Positions 46,701-54,050 of a DNA stretch of 64,000 nucleotides are shown one piece after another. The stretch spans positions 1 to 64,000 of the forward strand of contig JAZROD010000002.1 in NCBI GenBank assembly GCA_045648505.1. The letters are read 5' to 3'. Origin of the DNA: RGIG8700 sp045648505 (GTDB lineage: Bacteria > Bacillota > Clostridia > RGIG6154). A program made the translations under genes and the position numbers. The notes under the pieces were generated by a model, which saw only the letters and a list, made by a program, of their open reading frames with translations, had not been told where the DNA came from and made no database searches. Numbering within the stretch: position 1 is the first letter of the stretch; the number at the start of each line of letters is the position of its first letter.

Positions 46701-48324
46701 TGAAGACGGAACAACCACTTCATCAGTTGAAAATATTTCAGCTGCATACAATGTTAACGACACATCTATTTTCTGCGATGGTGGTATTGTATACCTTGCA
46801 AACTTCCTTAATAACACAAACGAGAGAAATTCAAGATTTGGCTTTGTTCCTTGGGAAATTGATAGTGCAGATTTTAATACTGAAAAAGTAATTACAAAAA
46901 TCAAATTTGAGATTGATGAAGCGGACACAAACACCAAGTTTGCAGGGTTTATCATTTCTGCATGGGGTGAACCTGTAAAAGATTCTACAGAGCCTGATGT
47001 ACCGCAGCCATCTACTCTTGATGTTTTAATCACAGAGCTTGATGCTTTAAATACTGCAGGCATCAACGATGATGATGCACTTTCTGCAGTTGAAGCAAAA
47101 GTTGCAGAAATTGATGCTTATCTTACAGCTAATGCATTAACTCTTACCGACCTGCAGAAAACAGTTTATGACTTGGCAAAAGAAAAAATAGAGGCATACG
47201 AAGATGCACAGACAACAGATGATAAGAGCATCTACGCCCAAGGCAAAATCTGGTTTGACTTAAATGGTAACTCAAAATTCTTTGCAACAAAAGAAGATGA
47301 GCAGTGGACAAACAGAGCAACATATAGCGACTTTTTACCAGGTGTTGACTATTCAGGTTATTTATTATCACCAACAGGTGATTTTACAGCAGACCAGGCA
47401 GCTATTGCATCAACAGGTAAAGGTGGTTCGTTCTTCCGTTACACTCTTGATGCAGGTACAACACTTTCACAGCATACAGATCCTGACTTTAAGACTGGCG
47501 AAGATGGTAACATTTACTGGACAATCAAAGGTGTCGATTATCTCATAAGAGTTAATGAAAAGATTATCAAAAACCTTCACAAAACAATAACAACAACAGC
47601 ACTTAATGATGCGGCTATGATTAAAAGATACACATCTCTTAACGATCCCCACACAATTAATGTTCCCGACAAAAAATATAAATCTGTCGGTCTCCTTGCA
47701 GGTGCAAAACTTAACTATTACAAAAGACTTAAAGTCTCTCTTTACTATGAAGGCAGTAGTGAGCCTGTTGTGTATGAAGGCGACGACATGAAGATGATTG
47801 TTGCCACTGCAACAAGTCCTGATGATGGTACTATGTACCTTAGAAGCTTCAAAGACACATCAAACTCTCAAAAAGGCGGAGGATCATACTTTGTGCCGAT
47901 AGAAATTCAGACAGATTCAACTAAAACTCTTACAAGAATTGTACTTGATGATGCAGGAACAAACAATCCAAATGAACCGTTTTATGTAATTTCTGCATGG
48001 GGTGTTGAAAAAAGTGACATTTCAGGTGAACTTTCACTTGTGAAAAACACAGAAGCAGAAACAGGCAAACTAATTTCTGCAACTGTTAACTACACTGTAA
48101 ACAACCCTTCCGGGCTTGCAGGAGAAAATTACACTGTTATTATAGTTTGCTATGACCAAAACAATCATCTTTGCGGCAAACAAATCTCTCCTTATTCAAC
48201 ACAGGAGGGACAGAAAGAGATTTCGTCATCCACAACTTATGAAGTACCAGAAAATACAGTTTCAGTTAAAGCATTCTTATGGAAAGATTTAGCAACTATG
48301 ACACCTATGGCAAGTTATAAATAA
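43774..48324 (+). CDS. Large secreted NlpC/P60-like protein with tandem beta modules
   Basis: 1516 residues. After the signal peptide (ending near PALASF) come three regions that look like NlpC/P60-type folds: about 45-210 (degenerate), 225-415 and 545-720 (degenerate). Only the middle one has the catalytic set: Cys274 in YINCAAFTSEVY, His351 in GGGHAMLYIG and a third polar residue in IIHSTG. A DUF11-like domain (about 430-545) sits between. Two tandem modules of about 265 residues (about 803-1069 and 1153-1411; KGKIWFALGGNSKFF and QGKIWFDLNGNSKFF) are each preceded by a helical linker. The end is the Trp-Pro module (VKAFLWKDLATMTPM). It may cleave peptidoglycan or another amide outside the cell; the link to glycan use is inferred only from position. 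Confidence 0.8.
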   Translation: MKFSIKKLLCLLISLCLISSVLALPALASFTPDEDYNEVDQKKLRTAIYSLQQPIVEGTELAQHIYRNAFSFNFNMKATVKEVLDQVFINGYSKEELESDKASANSSTVVVNVMEMILPTLYSEIPANLSAYFDGDPAENPTSASLVTGDLLLMEKDAECSIYIYDGNYFAKLVKPQLIREDADILLSSAKNADRYVVLRPSRVLSPVFRSTEETDVLTDAQKALIGTAESYLLRGHSIQYDDTTPFTKNSYRWNTGLRTPEEARPDDISYINCAAFTSEVYKTALGIDDVRFTTSSLIKDPDVVWSHPKNINNSIGGETEEQKAEIEADFYNNLQPGDIITIRYISGGGHAMLYIGNGNIIHSTGSSYSFSKGEISEATIRYMRVEDFFDSTSRRHVFSKLTKFFIVRPLRDWNGTVPENTINRITTMKGIVGEKISSKNRFSTVNPGDEITYTFRVFNTNNETKTLEISDTVPENTTFVSGDLNNDNGNLSYSITVAPFETKEVSYTVKVNENTPDGTWIKSNSATIGGVLHKTYEVPVRNTLTSAQQSSISDAIEANSSLASSTDKGIAYANKIYKDVIGVDAVLDHSSVTDIKNNLMPAINIDTVIDGINISDYIGFYHLDYNSHYAKMLVPRMFGGRRIVTELHQDKIVQRLDYSQFVNGDIIITESSSATNLYMYNNEKILNLSTGKYESDTDDFFDKIFANYRFAVLRPSMTDTYKYTKPEKTPLEILIAELGELNEAGIKDDVSLAVIEAKIAEIDAYLAANTNEALKPSQQLTYTAAANNIYDYKFPPVIVPEDHIEAKGKIWFALGGNSKFFVKTDDDAFINKSSYTRFLPGVDFAGYVGTPTGNFATDQAAIVNPSYGGSMLPYTIDQNPSKITISSYPDFTTEDGNLYWTIKGTPYLVRPYNNVIKLLETAPDTKNVTDQDAKDRYASLTSTTIDVPDKKYKSLGFIGACTTAYRKYYKVTIYYEDGTTTSSVENISAAYNVNDTSIFCDGGIVYLANFLNNTNERNSRFGFVPWEIDSADFNTEKVITKIKFEIDEADTNTKFAGFIISAWGEPVKDSTEPDVPQPSTLDVLITELDALNTAGINDDDALSAVEAKVAEIDAYLTANALTLTDLQKTVYDLAKEKIEAYEDAQTTDDKSIYAQGKIWFDLNGNSKFFATKEDEQWTNRATYSDFLPGVDYSGYLLSPTGDFTADQAAIASTGKGGSFFRYTLDAGTTLSQHTDPDFKTGEDGNIYWTIKGVDYLIRVNEKIIKNLHKTITTTALNDAAMIKRYTSLNDPHTINVPDKKYKSVGLLAGAKLNYYKRLKVSLYYEGSSEPVVYEGDDMKMIVATATSPDDGTMYLRSFKDTSNSQKGGGSYFVPIEIQTDSTKTLTRIVLDDAGTNNPNEPFYVISAWGVEKSDISGELSLVKNTEAETGKLISATVNYTVNNPSGLAGENYTVIIVCYDQNNHLCGKQISPYSTQEGQKEISSSTTYEVPENTVSVKAFLWKDLATMTPMASYK

Positions 48325-48333
48325 AAACAAAAC

Positions 48334-48396
48334 AGCTAACCATCAGGTTAGCTCAGAATGTCGAAAAAGTCCAGAAAAGTCTGGGCTTTTTCTTCA
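48334..48396 (+). terminator. Two stem-loops, the second a strong terminator
   Basis: A perfect 8-bp stem (48334-48341 with 48346-48353) is followed by a 12-bp stem with one G:T pair (48364-48375 with 48380-48391) ending in a T-run. It ends the transcript of the large NlpC/P60-like gene. Confidence 0.85.
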
Positions 48397-48753
48397 TTTT
48401 ATGGTATAATAATATTGGTGATGAAAGATGATGGTAGTGTAATATAAAGAAAGCAATAGTTTTAATTAATAGCGAACAAATCGTTCAAATGTAATGGCTG
48501 ATGATTTTAGAGAAAAAATATTTCTGATTGATTATATACTGAAGAATATTATACAAAATCTATATGCGTGTACCTTTGAGAATTTTCATCTCTTCTTTTT
48601 CTCATAACAACTATAGAATGTTTATAAGGTGCATGATTTAAGTACAGCTTGTTGTCAGGCTGTACTTTTTTATATTTTTATTTAAAACACGTATATTTAA
48701 TATGTGATTATGTCAAATGGTGCTAGTTGTATAAAGTGAATTATTAATGTTTT
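48397..48753. other. Gene-free junction between the glycan locus and the mobile element
   Basis: No credible ORF was found. The only structured part is a plus-strand terminator-like hairpin, AGTACAGC / GCTGTACT (48641-48648 with 48659-48666), followed by six T. No upstream plus-strand gene explains it. It may end a small RNA or be a remnant at the left end of the integrated element. I found no copy of the right-end att-like sequence (55481-55655) here. Confidence 0.45.
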
Positions 48754-50073
48754 TCAATTATATCGCATTAGTTTTTTCTTGGTGTTTCTTAGCATTACTT
48801 CTTGATCAAGTTTTTGCGCCTTATTATAGCGTTCTTTGATGCGTTCTGCATCAGTTAAAATATTATTGCACATTCTGACTTTCGCCCGTAGTTCTTTCAG
48901 TTCGGTATTTATATCTGCGATTTCGCTTCTGGCATCAGGATTGTGATATAATCTTGAGCGTTTTAATTTAAGAACAGAAATTTTATCTTCAGCCATTTGC
49001 TTCATTTCGATAAGCTGAACTGAAGTTTCAATATCATTATCATAAAGAAAATGAAACTGTTTTTGGTATCGCTCAAATTTTATAAGTTCCTCTCGAAGAT
49101 AAAAACTTACTCTCTGTGGCGTTTCTTTCTTGCGTATTTTACCGAACAGATATAAGTAGTGATAATACAAAGCCTTGAATCCTTTGAGCTTTGTCGGCTC
49201 ATATTTTTTAAGCCAAGCATTGTAGTCGGGTTTAGGTGCAGAAAAATCTCTAATACCATTTCTCGCCTTGATAATACGCTCTTTAATTGATTCAGGACTA
49301 TAATTTTCACCAAGAGATTTAAGGCGAATATACTTTTCTGAGAATGTGGGTTTCAACGCTATGTATTTACCCGTATCCTTAACATCATATCCTCTGCGTT
49401 TTAGCTCTATCCAAAAATTTTGAACCGTATATGAGCATTTTATAATTTCATCAAGCTCGTCTTTTATCTGTCCTCGTATCGTGGGATAGCCGTTTTTCTC
49501 AGCATACCACTCAGCATAATGCTTACCCTTGCTTTTAGGTTTTCTTATTACTGACAGATTATATTCCTCACAAAGCCTATCAGAAATCTTTTTAATGAGG
49601 TTATAGTTTTCTGTGTTGTCGTAATATTTCTTACCATCTGCAAAAGATACAGAGTTAATAACAAAATGATTGTGCAAATGCTCTTTATTTAGATGAGTTG
49701 CGATTACAACCTCAAATCTATCTCCCCACATTTCCTTTGCAAGTCTTTTTCCTATTTCATGTGCAATTTCAGGTGTAACCTCTCCAGGTTTAAAACTCTG
49801 TATAGCATGAAATGCTACGATACCATCCATTTTACCATAACGGAGTTTTGTTTGGTACATCTTTTTCTTTGCTGTATCGGGCGTTGTATTAACACCCGAT
49901 ACATATAAGCTTCGCTCTGTCTTATAATCATCGGAGGCATAGTCCATAACATCGTGGAGAGCTTGTATTTGCTTTTCAGTATATTTATTTCCAACAGTTT
50001 TTTCTGGATTGGCAGCATAATTTATCAGACTATCAACTCTACCTTTTATGTCCCATATTTTTGTTGTTGCCAT
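48754..50073 (-). CDS. MobA/MobL-type relaxase (MOBP)
   Basis: 439 residues. Relaxases nick the origin of transfer and lead single-stranded DNA into the recipient. The N-terminal domain has the HUH-type three-histidine motif HLNKEHLHNHF near 128-138, with WGDRFEVVIAT just before; the initial TTKIWDIKGRVDSLINYAANPEK segment is typical of Clostridium mobilizable islands. The C-terminus (about 290-439) is basic and coiled. Its start lies inside the end of MobC (28-base overlap). With MobC, integrase, excisionase and a RepA-like ATPase, it forms an integrative mobilizable element that needs a conjugative helper. Ends in TGA. Confidence 0.93.
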   Translation of the reverse strand: MATTKIWDIKGRVDSLINYAANPEKTVGNKYTEKQIQALHDVMDYASDDYKTERSLYVSGVNTTPDTAKKKMYQTKLRYGKMDGIVAFHAIQSFKPGEVTPEIAHEIGKRLAKEMWGDRFEVVIATHLNKEHLHNHFVINSVSFADGKKYYDNTENYNLIKKISDRLCEEYNLSVIRKPKSKGKHYAEWYAEKNGYPTIRGQIKDELDEIIKCSYTVQNFWIELKRRGYDVKDTGKYIALKPTFSEKYIRLKSLGENYSPESIKERIIKARNGIRDFSAPKPDYNAWLKKYEPTKLKGFKALYYHYLYLFGKIRKKETPQRVSFYLREELIKFERYQKQFHFLYDNDIETSVQLIEMKQMAEDKISVLKLKRSRLYHNPDARSEIADINTELKELRAKVRMCNNILTDAERIKERYNKAQKLDQEVMLRNTKKKLMRYN

Positions 50074-50414
50074 TTTACATCGCCTCCTTTGATTTTATCA
50101 GGAACGGTGAAGAAGGTGTTGATTTGCAAAATCACCTTATCCAACCGCTCTGCCTGTTCTTTCAGCAGAGTAGTGTCAATCTTATCAATATTTGATTCCG
50201 CTCTGCAAATATCATAAAGGTTGGTGTTAATTTCTGTCAGTTCTGACATCATTTCATCATAACCATTTGGTGGTCGTGGTTTGGGCAAATATCCTCTTGC
50301 AACGGTTCGTATAAAAGCTGATTTTGTAAGACCTGTTTTTGCTATTGCCTTGTTCAAGGTTTCATATTCCTGCTCACTTAGCCTTGCAGAAAAAGTCTTT
50401 GTTCTGTTGCGCAT
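50046..50414 (-). CDS. mobC: MobC-type relaxosome accessory protein
   Basis: About 122 residues, with a ribbon-helix-helix-like N-terminus (KTFSARLSEQEYETLNKAIA, GLTKSAFIRTVARGYL) followed by a helical tail. Such proteins bind oriT and assist the relaxase. Two adjacent ATGs (50417, 50414) follow AAAGGAGG; the second has the better 7-nt spacing, and the frame upstream (to 50480) is unlikely to be translated. It overlaps the relaxase start by 28 bases, implying coupled expression. Confidence 0.87.
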   Translation of the reverse strand: MRNRTKTFSARLSEQEYETLNKAIAKTGLTKSAFIRTVARGYLPKPRPPNGYDEMMSELTEINTNLYDICRAESNIDKIDTTLLKEQAERLDKVILQINTFFTVPDKIKGGDVKWQQQKYGT

Positions 50415-50500
50415 CATGCCGCCTCCTTTCGCAATTGGGGTGTTAGGGGTATCCCTTAAAAATCGAATTTGTAATGCCAAATTCAGTGCTTGTTACAACA

Positions 50501-50857
50501 TTAAATATAAATTATCTCGCTGAAGATAATTTCCTCTGCATACGCTTTTGCGTTGTTCATATGACCAACCCACGCCATCTGCTCAGTAGCTTTATCGGGA
50601 GCATTTTGCTCTGCTTCCTTGATGAATCTGTCTAAAATTTCTTGTGCCTGAACATCGACCTCGTGTAAATGTTCAAGTAGTTTTCCGGTCATAAGAAGTG
50701 TGCTATACAAACATCGTTTGCTTGATTTCAAATGGTTTCTTCTAAGCCTTCCGTACTTGCCGATTTCGTGCTTGCACTTCGGCACCGTCAAGTTTGGTAT
50801 GTAACAGTTGCCACACCTTACATACTCAATTCCGTTTTCCATAATTCTTTCTTCCAT
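50501..50857 (-). CDS. TnpV-family transposon-associated protein
   Basis: 118 residues matching the TnpV family that is widespread on Clostridium mobile elements: CYIPNLTVP, IGKYGRLRRNHLKSSKRCLY, LLMTGKLLEHLHEVDVQAQE and WVGHMNNAKAYAEEII. Its function is not known. AAAGGAG lies before the ATG at 50857. A 14-bp-arm palindrome (50886-50914) lies just upstream. Confidence 0.85.
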   Translation of the reverse strand: MEERIMENGIEYVRCGNCYIPNLTVPKCKHEIGKYGRLRRNHLKSSKRCLYSTLLMTGKLLEHLHEVDVQAQEILDRFIKEAEQNAPDKATEQMAWVGHMNNAKAYAEEIIFSEIIYI

Positions 50858-50885
50858 TGTAAAATTCTCCTTTCCTTTAGTAACC

Positions 50886-50914
50886 TAAACGGGAATGTGG
50901 CACATTCCCGTTTA
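50886..50914 (-). promoter_or_regulatory. 14-bp-arm palindrome upstream of the TnpV-family gene
   Basis: TAAACGGGAATGTG and its exact reverse complement are separated by one base. There is no T-tract in the direction of transcription. It contains GGAATGTGG, also found in the hairpin at 52236-52284 of the same element. It may be a regulatory RNA stem or a protein-binding operator. Confidence 0.6.
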
Positions 50915-50930
50915 TGCAATTAAGGTGAAA

Positions 50931-51188
50931 TTAATATCTGAAATCTTCGTGCATTCCAACTGCATCGAGATATTTCAGCCGTGCCTTTTCTCTTTCTTCA
51001 GGTGTGTCAGCAGTTTTATATTGAGTGTAGTAACTGCGTTTTGAAATGGCATCAAGTTTTTTATCAATTCCTTTTTTAATGTCATAATAAAACTCACATA
51101 CATCGTCATCATCAAAGCCAAGCTCATCACTAAAAAAGTATTTAACCATTTGAACAAACAAGTCTTGCTCTATTTGAATTTTCTTCAT
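50931..51188 (-). CDS. Small conserved hypothetical protein of the mobilizable element
   Basis: 85 residues, acidic N-terminal half (FFSDELGFDDDDVCEFYYD) and a basic, helical C-terminal half (KKLDAISKRSYYTQYKTADT, REKARLKYLDAVGMHEDFRY). Small proteins of this kind, sometimes called complexin-like, accompany RepA-like ATPases and MobC in Clostridium islands; no function is known. It lies between hairpins on both sides. Confidence 0.65.
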   Translation of the reverse strand: MKKIQIEQDLFVQMVKYFFSDELGFDDDDVCEFYYDIKKGIDKKLDAISKRSYYTQYKTADTPEEREKARLKYLDAVGMHEDFRY

Positions 51189-51208
51189 ATCTTATCACAT
51201 CCTTTCAA

Positions 51209-51252
51209 GGTGGCAAGATGCCCTTTTATATAGAACATGTCATCTTGCCATC
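51209..51252 (-). promoter_or_regulatory. 12-bp hairpin between the ATPase and the small gene
   Basis: GGTGGCAAGATG (51209-51220) pairs with CATCTTGCCATC (51241-51252), one G:T pair, loop 20 nt. It lies just past the ATPase stop (51258) and before the next start. No clear T-tract follows; probably an attenuator or an mRNA-stability element. Confidence 0.55.
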
Positions 51253-51257
51253 TTACT

Positions 51258-52205
51258 TTAATCAAGACTCCAATACCATTGGTTGTTTGCCCTCTTCGAT
51301 TTAATCCCTAATTCATCCTTGGCAGACCTTAAGGTTCTCTCTGCGATACCTTTTTTCGTGGCAAGTTCATTAATTTCTGTTTGCGGTAATGGTCCATTTG
51401 CAAGAGTGTTTTCAAGGAACTCTATTGCAGCTTGTTTCCTTGCACCTTTTGCTGTTCCTGAAAGCAAGTCATCAGCCGTAACGTCGTATTCACCTATCCA
51501 CTAAAAGCCGTTTTCCTCACTTAGTCTGAATGCAAGAGATTTTGCTTCGGGAGCGAGTGAACTTTTAGTTTGGCATACAACTCTGATTTCAGGCTCGTCC
51601 TTTATTCTACCGACAATTAAAACACTTCTTGCTGCCGCCTGAAAGTCAATAGAACCTAAACCTCTGTATGCCGATTTTCCCATACTGCTTTTGTTCATAT
51701 GCCCGATTAAGATAATCGCACACTTGTATTTTTCTGCAAGCTCGGCAATGTGTTTCATAACAGGTCGTATTTCATTGGCTCTGTGCATATCTACATCAGC
51801 ACCCAAGAACCCTTGTATGGGATCTAAAACAACAAGCTTTGCATTTGTTTCAACAATGGCTTGTTCAAGGCGTACATCACGCATTGTAAGCGGTGTGTCT
51901 TTATCATCAATCACAAGCACTTTTGAGCAGTCTGCATCAGCAGATAACAGACGAGGTTTGATTGTATCCGCCAATCCATCCTCTGCCGTTTGATAGATAA
52001 CATTTATCGGTTCTTTTGCTTCTTCATTTACAATGCTTTCACCTTTGGTAAGCCTTGCAATAATCTGAAGCACAAGAGTTGTTTTACCTTCGCCAGGATC
52101 ACCCTGAATTATCGTTATCTTTCCGTATGGAATAAAAGGATAAATCAGCCATTTTACTTCTTCGACTTCTACATCTTCCATATTTATCAGTTTCAAATTT
52201 GACAA
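51258..52205 (-). pseudogene. RepA-like AAA ATPase interrupted by one in-frame TAG
   Basis: The frame gives 234 residues, a TAG (51501-51503, codon 235), then 80 more residues to a TAA. Before the TAG is a RecA/DnaB-like ATPase: Walker A QGDPGEGKTTL near 34, Walker B KLVVLDPIQGF near 121, IILIGHMNKSSMGKSAYRGL near 163-182. After it comes the usual tail of the family, WIGEYDVTADDLLSG, and a winged-helix-like domain (GPLPQTEINELATKKGIAER, WYWSLD). The reading frame is unchanged across the TAG, so the full protein would be about 315 residues, the normal family length. Start is TTG 52205, 8 bases after GGAGGT; ATG 52181 is an alternative. It probably serves replication of the excised element. Confidence 0.85.
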
Positions 52206-52217
52206 TTTTCTTCACCT

Positions 52218-52284
52218 CCTATTGAAAAATCAATAGGAATGTGGTAAAATACCATTGTGGGGTGTGTGGTTCTTACCACATTCC
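52218..52284 (-). promoter_or_regulatory. Leader with competing hairpins, one covering the ribosome site
   Basis: CCTATTGA / TCAATAGG (52218-52225, 52230-52237) forms an 8-bp stem whose 3' arm runs straight into the AGGAGG of the ATPase gene. A second stem, GGAATGTGGTAA / TTACCACATTCC (52236-52247, 52273-52284; 12 bp perfect), shares two bases with it, so both cannot form completely. This fits translational control of the ATPase; the trigger is unknown. Confidence 0.55.
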
Positions 52285-52309
52285 TCGTCCTAAGGTATTT
52301 GCCGATACT

Positions 52310-52654
52310 TTAGGACTTTTTCTTTTCTTTAAGACCATTGTAAGTTTCTGCAACGATCTTTATTATTGCAAGGAGTTCATTGTCAACATTTGCACCGTTT
52401 TCGATACGCCTGAGTTCAGTTAAGATTTCGGTCATTTGGTTCCTAAGTGCCTTAAACACTCGAGTGTTTGGCTGAACCACTACATCTCGTTCAAGTAACC
52501 GTCTTATCATATATTCCTGTTTTGTAAGCCCTGATAATCTTACACGAGTGTCTAAATCCTTCCATTCTTCAGGTGACATCATAAACGACGAAGCCTTGTT
52601 TCGCCATCTGCCCTTTGCATCCAACTTCTTATCCAAGTAATTCACTTCTTTCAT
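52310..52654 (-). CDS. MobC-like ribbon-helix-helix protein
   Basis: 114 residues: RNKASSFMMSPEEWKDLDTR and SGLTKQEYMIRRLLERDVVV give an RHH-like DNA-binding start, then a coiled tail (ALRNQMTEILTELRRIENG). It resembles plasmid mobilization proteins found downstream of integrases in Clostridium islands and is distinct from the MobC at 50046-50414. Its start overlaps the end of the integrase gene by 26 bases. A role in relaxosome assembly or element regulation is inferred. Confidence 0.7.
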   Translation of the reverse strand: MKEVNYLDKKLDAKGRWRNKASSFMMSPEEWKDLDTRVRLSGLTKQEYMIRRLLERDVVVQPNTRVFKALRNQMTEILTELRRIENGANVDNELLAIIKIVAETYNGLKEKKKS

Positions 52655-53705
52655 TTTCTAATTTATTTGCCATTTCAACCTGGGTGGATGGGAACATATG
52701 CGCATAGTTATATGTAATGTCAATACTTTGGTGTCCCACTCTTTTTGCGATCGCTACCGCTGAGAACCCTAATTCGATAAGGTGTGAAATATGACTGTGC
52801 CTTAATGAATGGATAGGTATTCGTTTTACTCCAGCAGTTTTTGAACCTCTGTTCATTTCGTGATGCAAATAGCTTTTTGTTACAACAAACATCCTATCGT
52901 TAGGTTGGATGCCATATAAGCTATCTAAATACTCCTGAATTTCTTCACATAAAAAATCGGGAATATTTATCACTCTAATGCTGTTTTCTGTTTTTGGAAG
53001 TGTTATAACATCTTTACCACCAAATCTCTGATATGATTTTGATATGGATAATGTTTTCTTTTTGAAATCAAAATCCGAGGGTGTTAAAGCTAACAACTCA
53101 CCAAGCCTTATGCCCGTCCAATAAAGAGTTTCAAAGGCATAATAGGATAAAGGTTTATCCATCATTTCATCAATGAATTTAAAGTATTCTTCCTTTGTCC
53201 AAAATGGCTTTTCCTTGCTTTTTGCTTTGCCCATATTACCAACCTTGGCAGCAGGGTTGCACGAAAGTCCATAAAATCTTACTGCGTGATTGAGTATTGC
53301 ACTAAACTGATTATGAAGCGTTTTAAGATATACCGGAGAAAAAGGTTTTCCGTTTTCATCACGATAATTTATCATTTCATTCTGCCAAGCAATAATATCT
53401 TTAGGTTGAATTTCTGATAACCTCTTCTTCCCAAAGTAAGGAAGTAACTTCTTTTCAATAATGCTGTCCTTTGTTCTCCAAGTGTGCTCCTTGATGCGCA
53501 TTCCCAAATCAGTTCTGTAAAGTTCTACAAAACTACTGAATGTCATATCGATATCAGCTTTTGCTTTAATAAGCTGTTCACGTTCCCAAGATTGAGCCTC
53601 TCGCTTGGTTTTGAATCCTCGTTTTTGTGTTTGTTTTCTTTCTCCTGTCCAGTCAGTGTAACGATACACCGCTCTCCAATTTTCACCGTCTTTGTAAATA
53701 GCCAT
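52629..53705 (-). CDS. int: Tyrosine recombinase (integrase) of the mobilizable element
   Basis: 358 residues. The N-terminal arm-binding domain (AIYKDGENWRAVYRYTDWTG, KRGFKTKREAQSWE), core-binding SAM-like domain (about 53-155) and catalytic domain are complete: Arg in TGIRLGE near 199, His-Leu-Arg in IHSLRHSH, His in VGHQSID and the nucleophile Tyr in YNYAHMFP. It catalyses insertion and excision of the element. It is preceded by the excisionase gene (gap of one base) under a consensus promoter at 54051-54079. Confidence 0.94.
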   Translation of the reverse strand: MAIYKDGENWRAVYRYTDWTGERKQTQKRGFKTKREAQSWEREQLIKAKADIDMTFSSFVELYRTDLGMRIKEHTWRTKDSIIEKKLLPYFGKKRLSEIQPKDIIAWQNEMINYRDENGKPFSPVYLKTLHNQFSAILNHAVRFYGLSCNPAAKVGNMGKAKSKEKPFWTKEEYFKFIDEMMDKPLSYYAFETLYWTGIRLGELLALTPSDFDFKKKTLSISKSYQRFGGKDVITLPKTENSIRVINIPDFLCEEIQEYLDSLYGIQPNDRMFVVTKSYLHHEMNRGSKTAGVKRIPIHSLRHSHISHLIELGFSAVAIAKRVGHQSIDITYNYAHMFPSTQVEMANKLENERSELLG

Positions 53706-53706
53706 A

Positions 53707-53898
53707 TTATTTACTCCTTTCTGATTTTTGATATTTTACTTTCTCAAGAAAGTATGTCTTGCTGACTCTGCCTGCAATAGCGTGGTATCCTTGTTGCCTT
53801 AGTTCCGAGTTCATTTTTCGGATAACCTTGTAAGCATAGGATTTAGAAACGCCAAGCATTTGCCGTACTTCATCAACCGTTAGAAATAAATTTTCCAT
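53707..53898 (-). CDS. xis: Excisionase-like helix-turn-helix protein
   Basis: 63 residues from ATG 53898, which follows AGGAGG by 6 bases; an upstream in-frame start at 53928 lacks a ribosome site. The winged-HTH pattern FLTVDEVRQMLGVSKSYAYK with a KTYFLEK wing is that of MerR-like excisionases. It directs the neighbouring integrase to excision and may repress its own promoter. One base separates it from int. Confidence 0.85.
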   Translation of the reverse strand: MENLFLTVDEVRQMLGVSKSYAYKVIRKMNSELRQQGYHAIAGRVSKTYFLEKVKYQKSERSK

Positions 53899-54050
53899 GT
53901 TTCGCCTCCTAATCTTAATAAATTTCAACCAAACCCGTTTGACAATTCTGTATGCTCATTCTTTATTTTTTTCTTTTTTTCATATCTATTTGTCTTATTT
54001 TGGGTTTGTGTTGATGTATCATTATTATCAAATTCGTTAATGACAAGGTC

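Noticed and set aside
48493..48603. 36-codon ORF in the junction region
   Set aside because: No ribosome site, biased low-complexity residues and no resemblance to known proteins.
50886..52284. Hairpins of the mobilizable element as a CRISPR-like repeat array
   Set aside because: The stems are only three, differ in sequence and length, are spaced by genes, and have no spacer structure.
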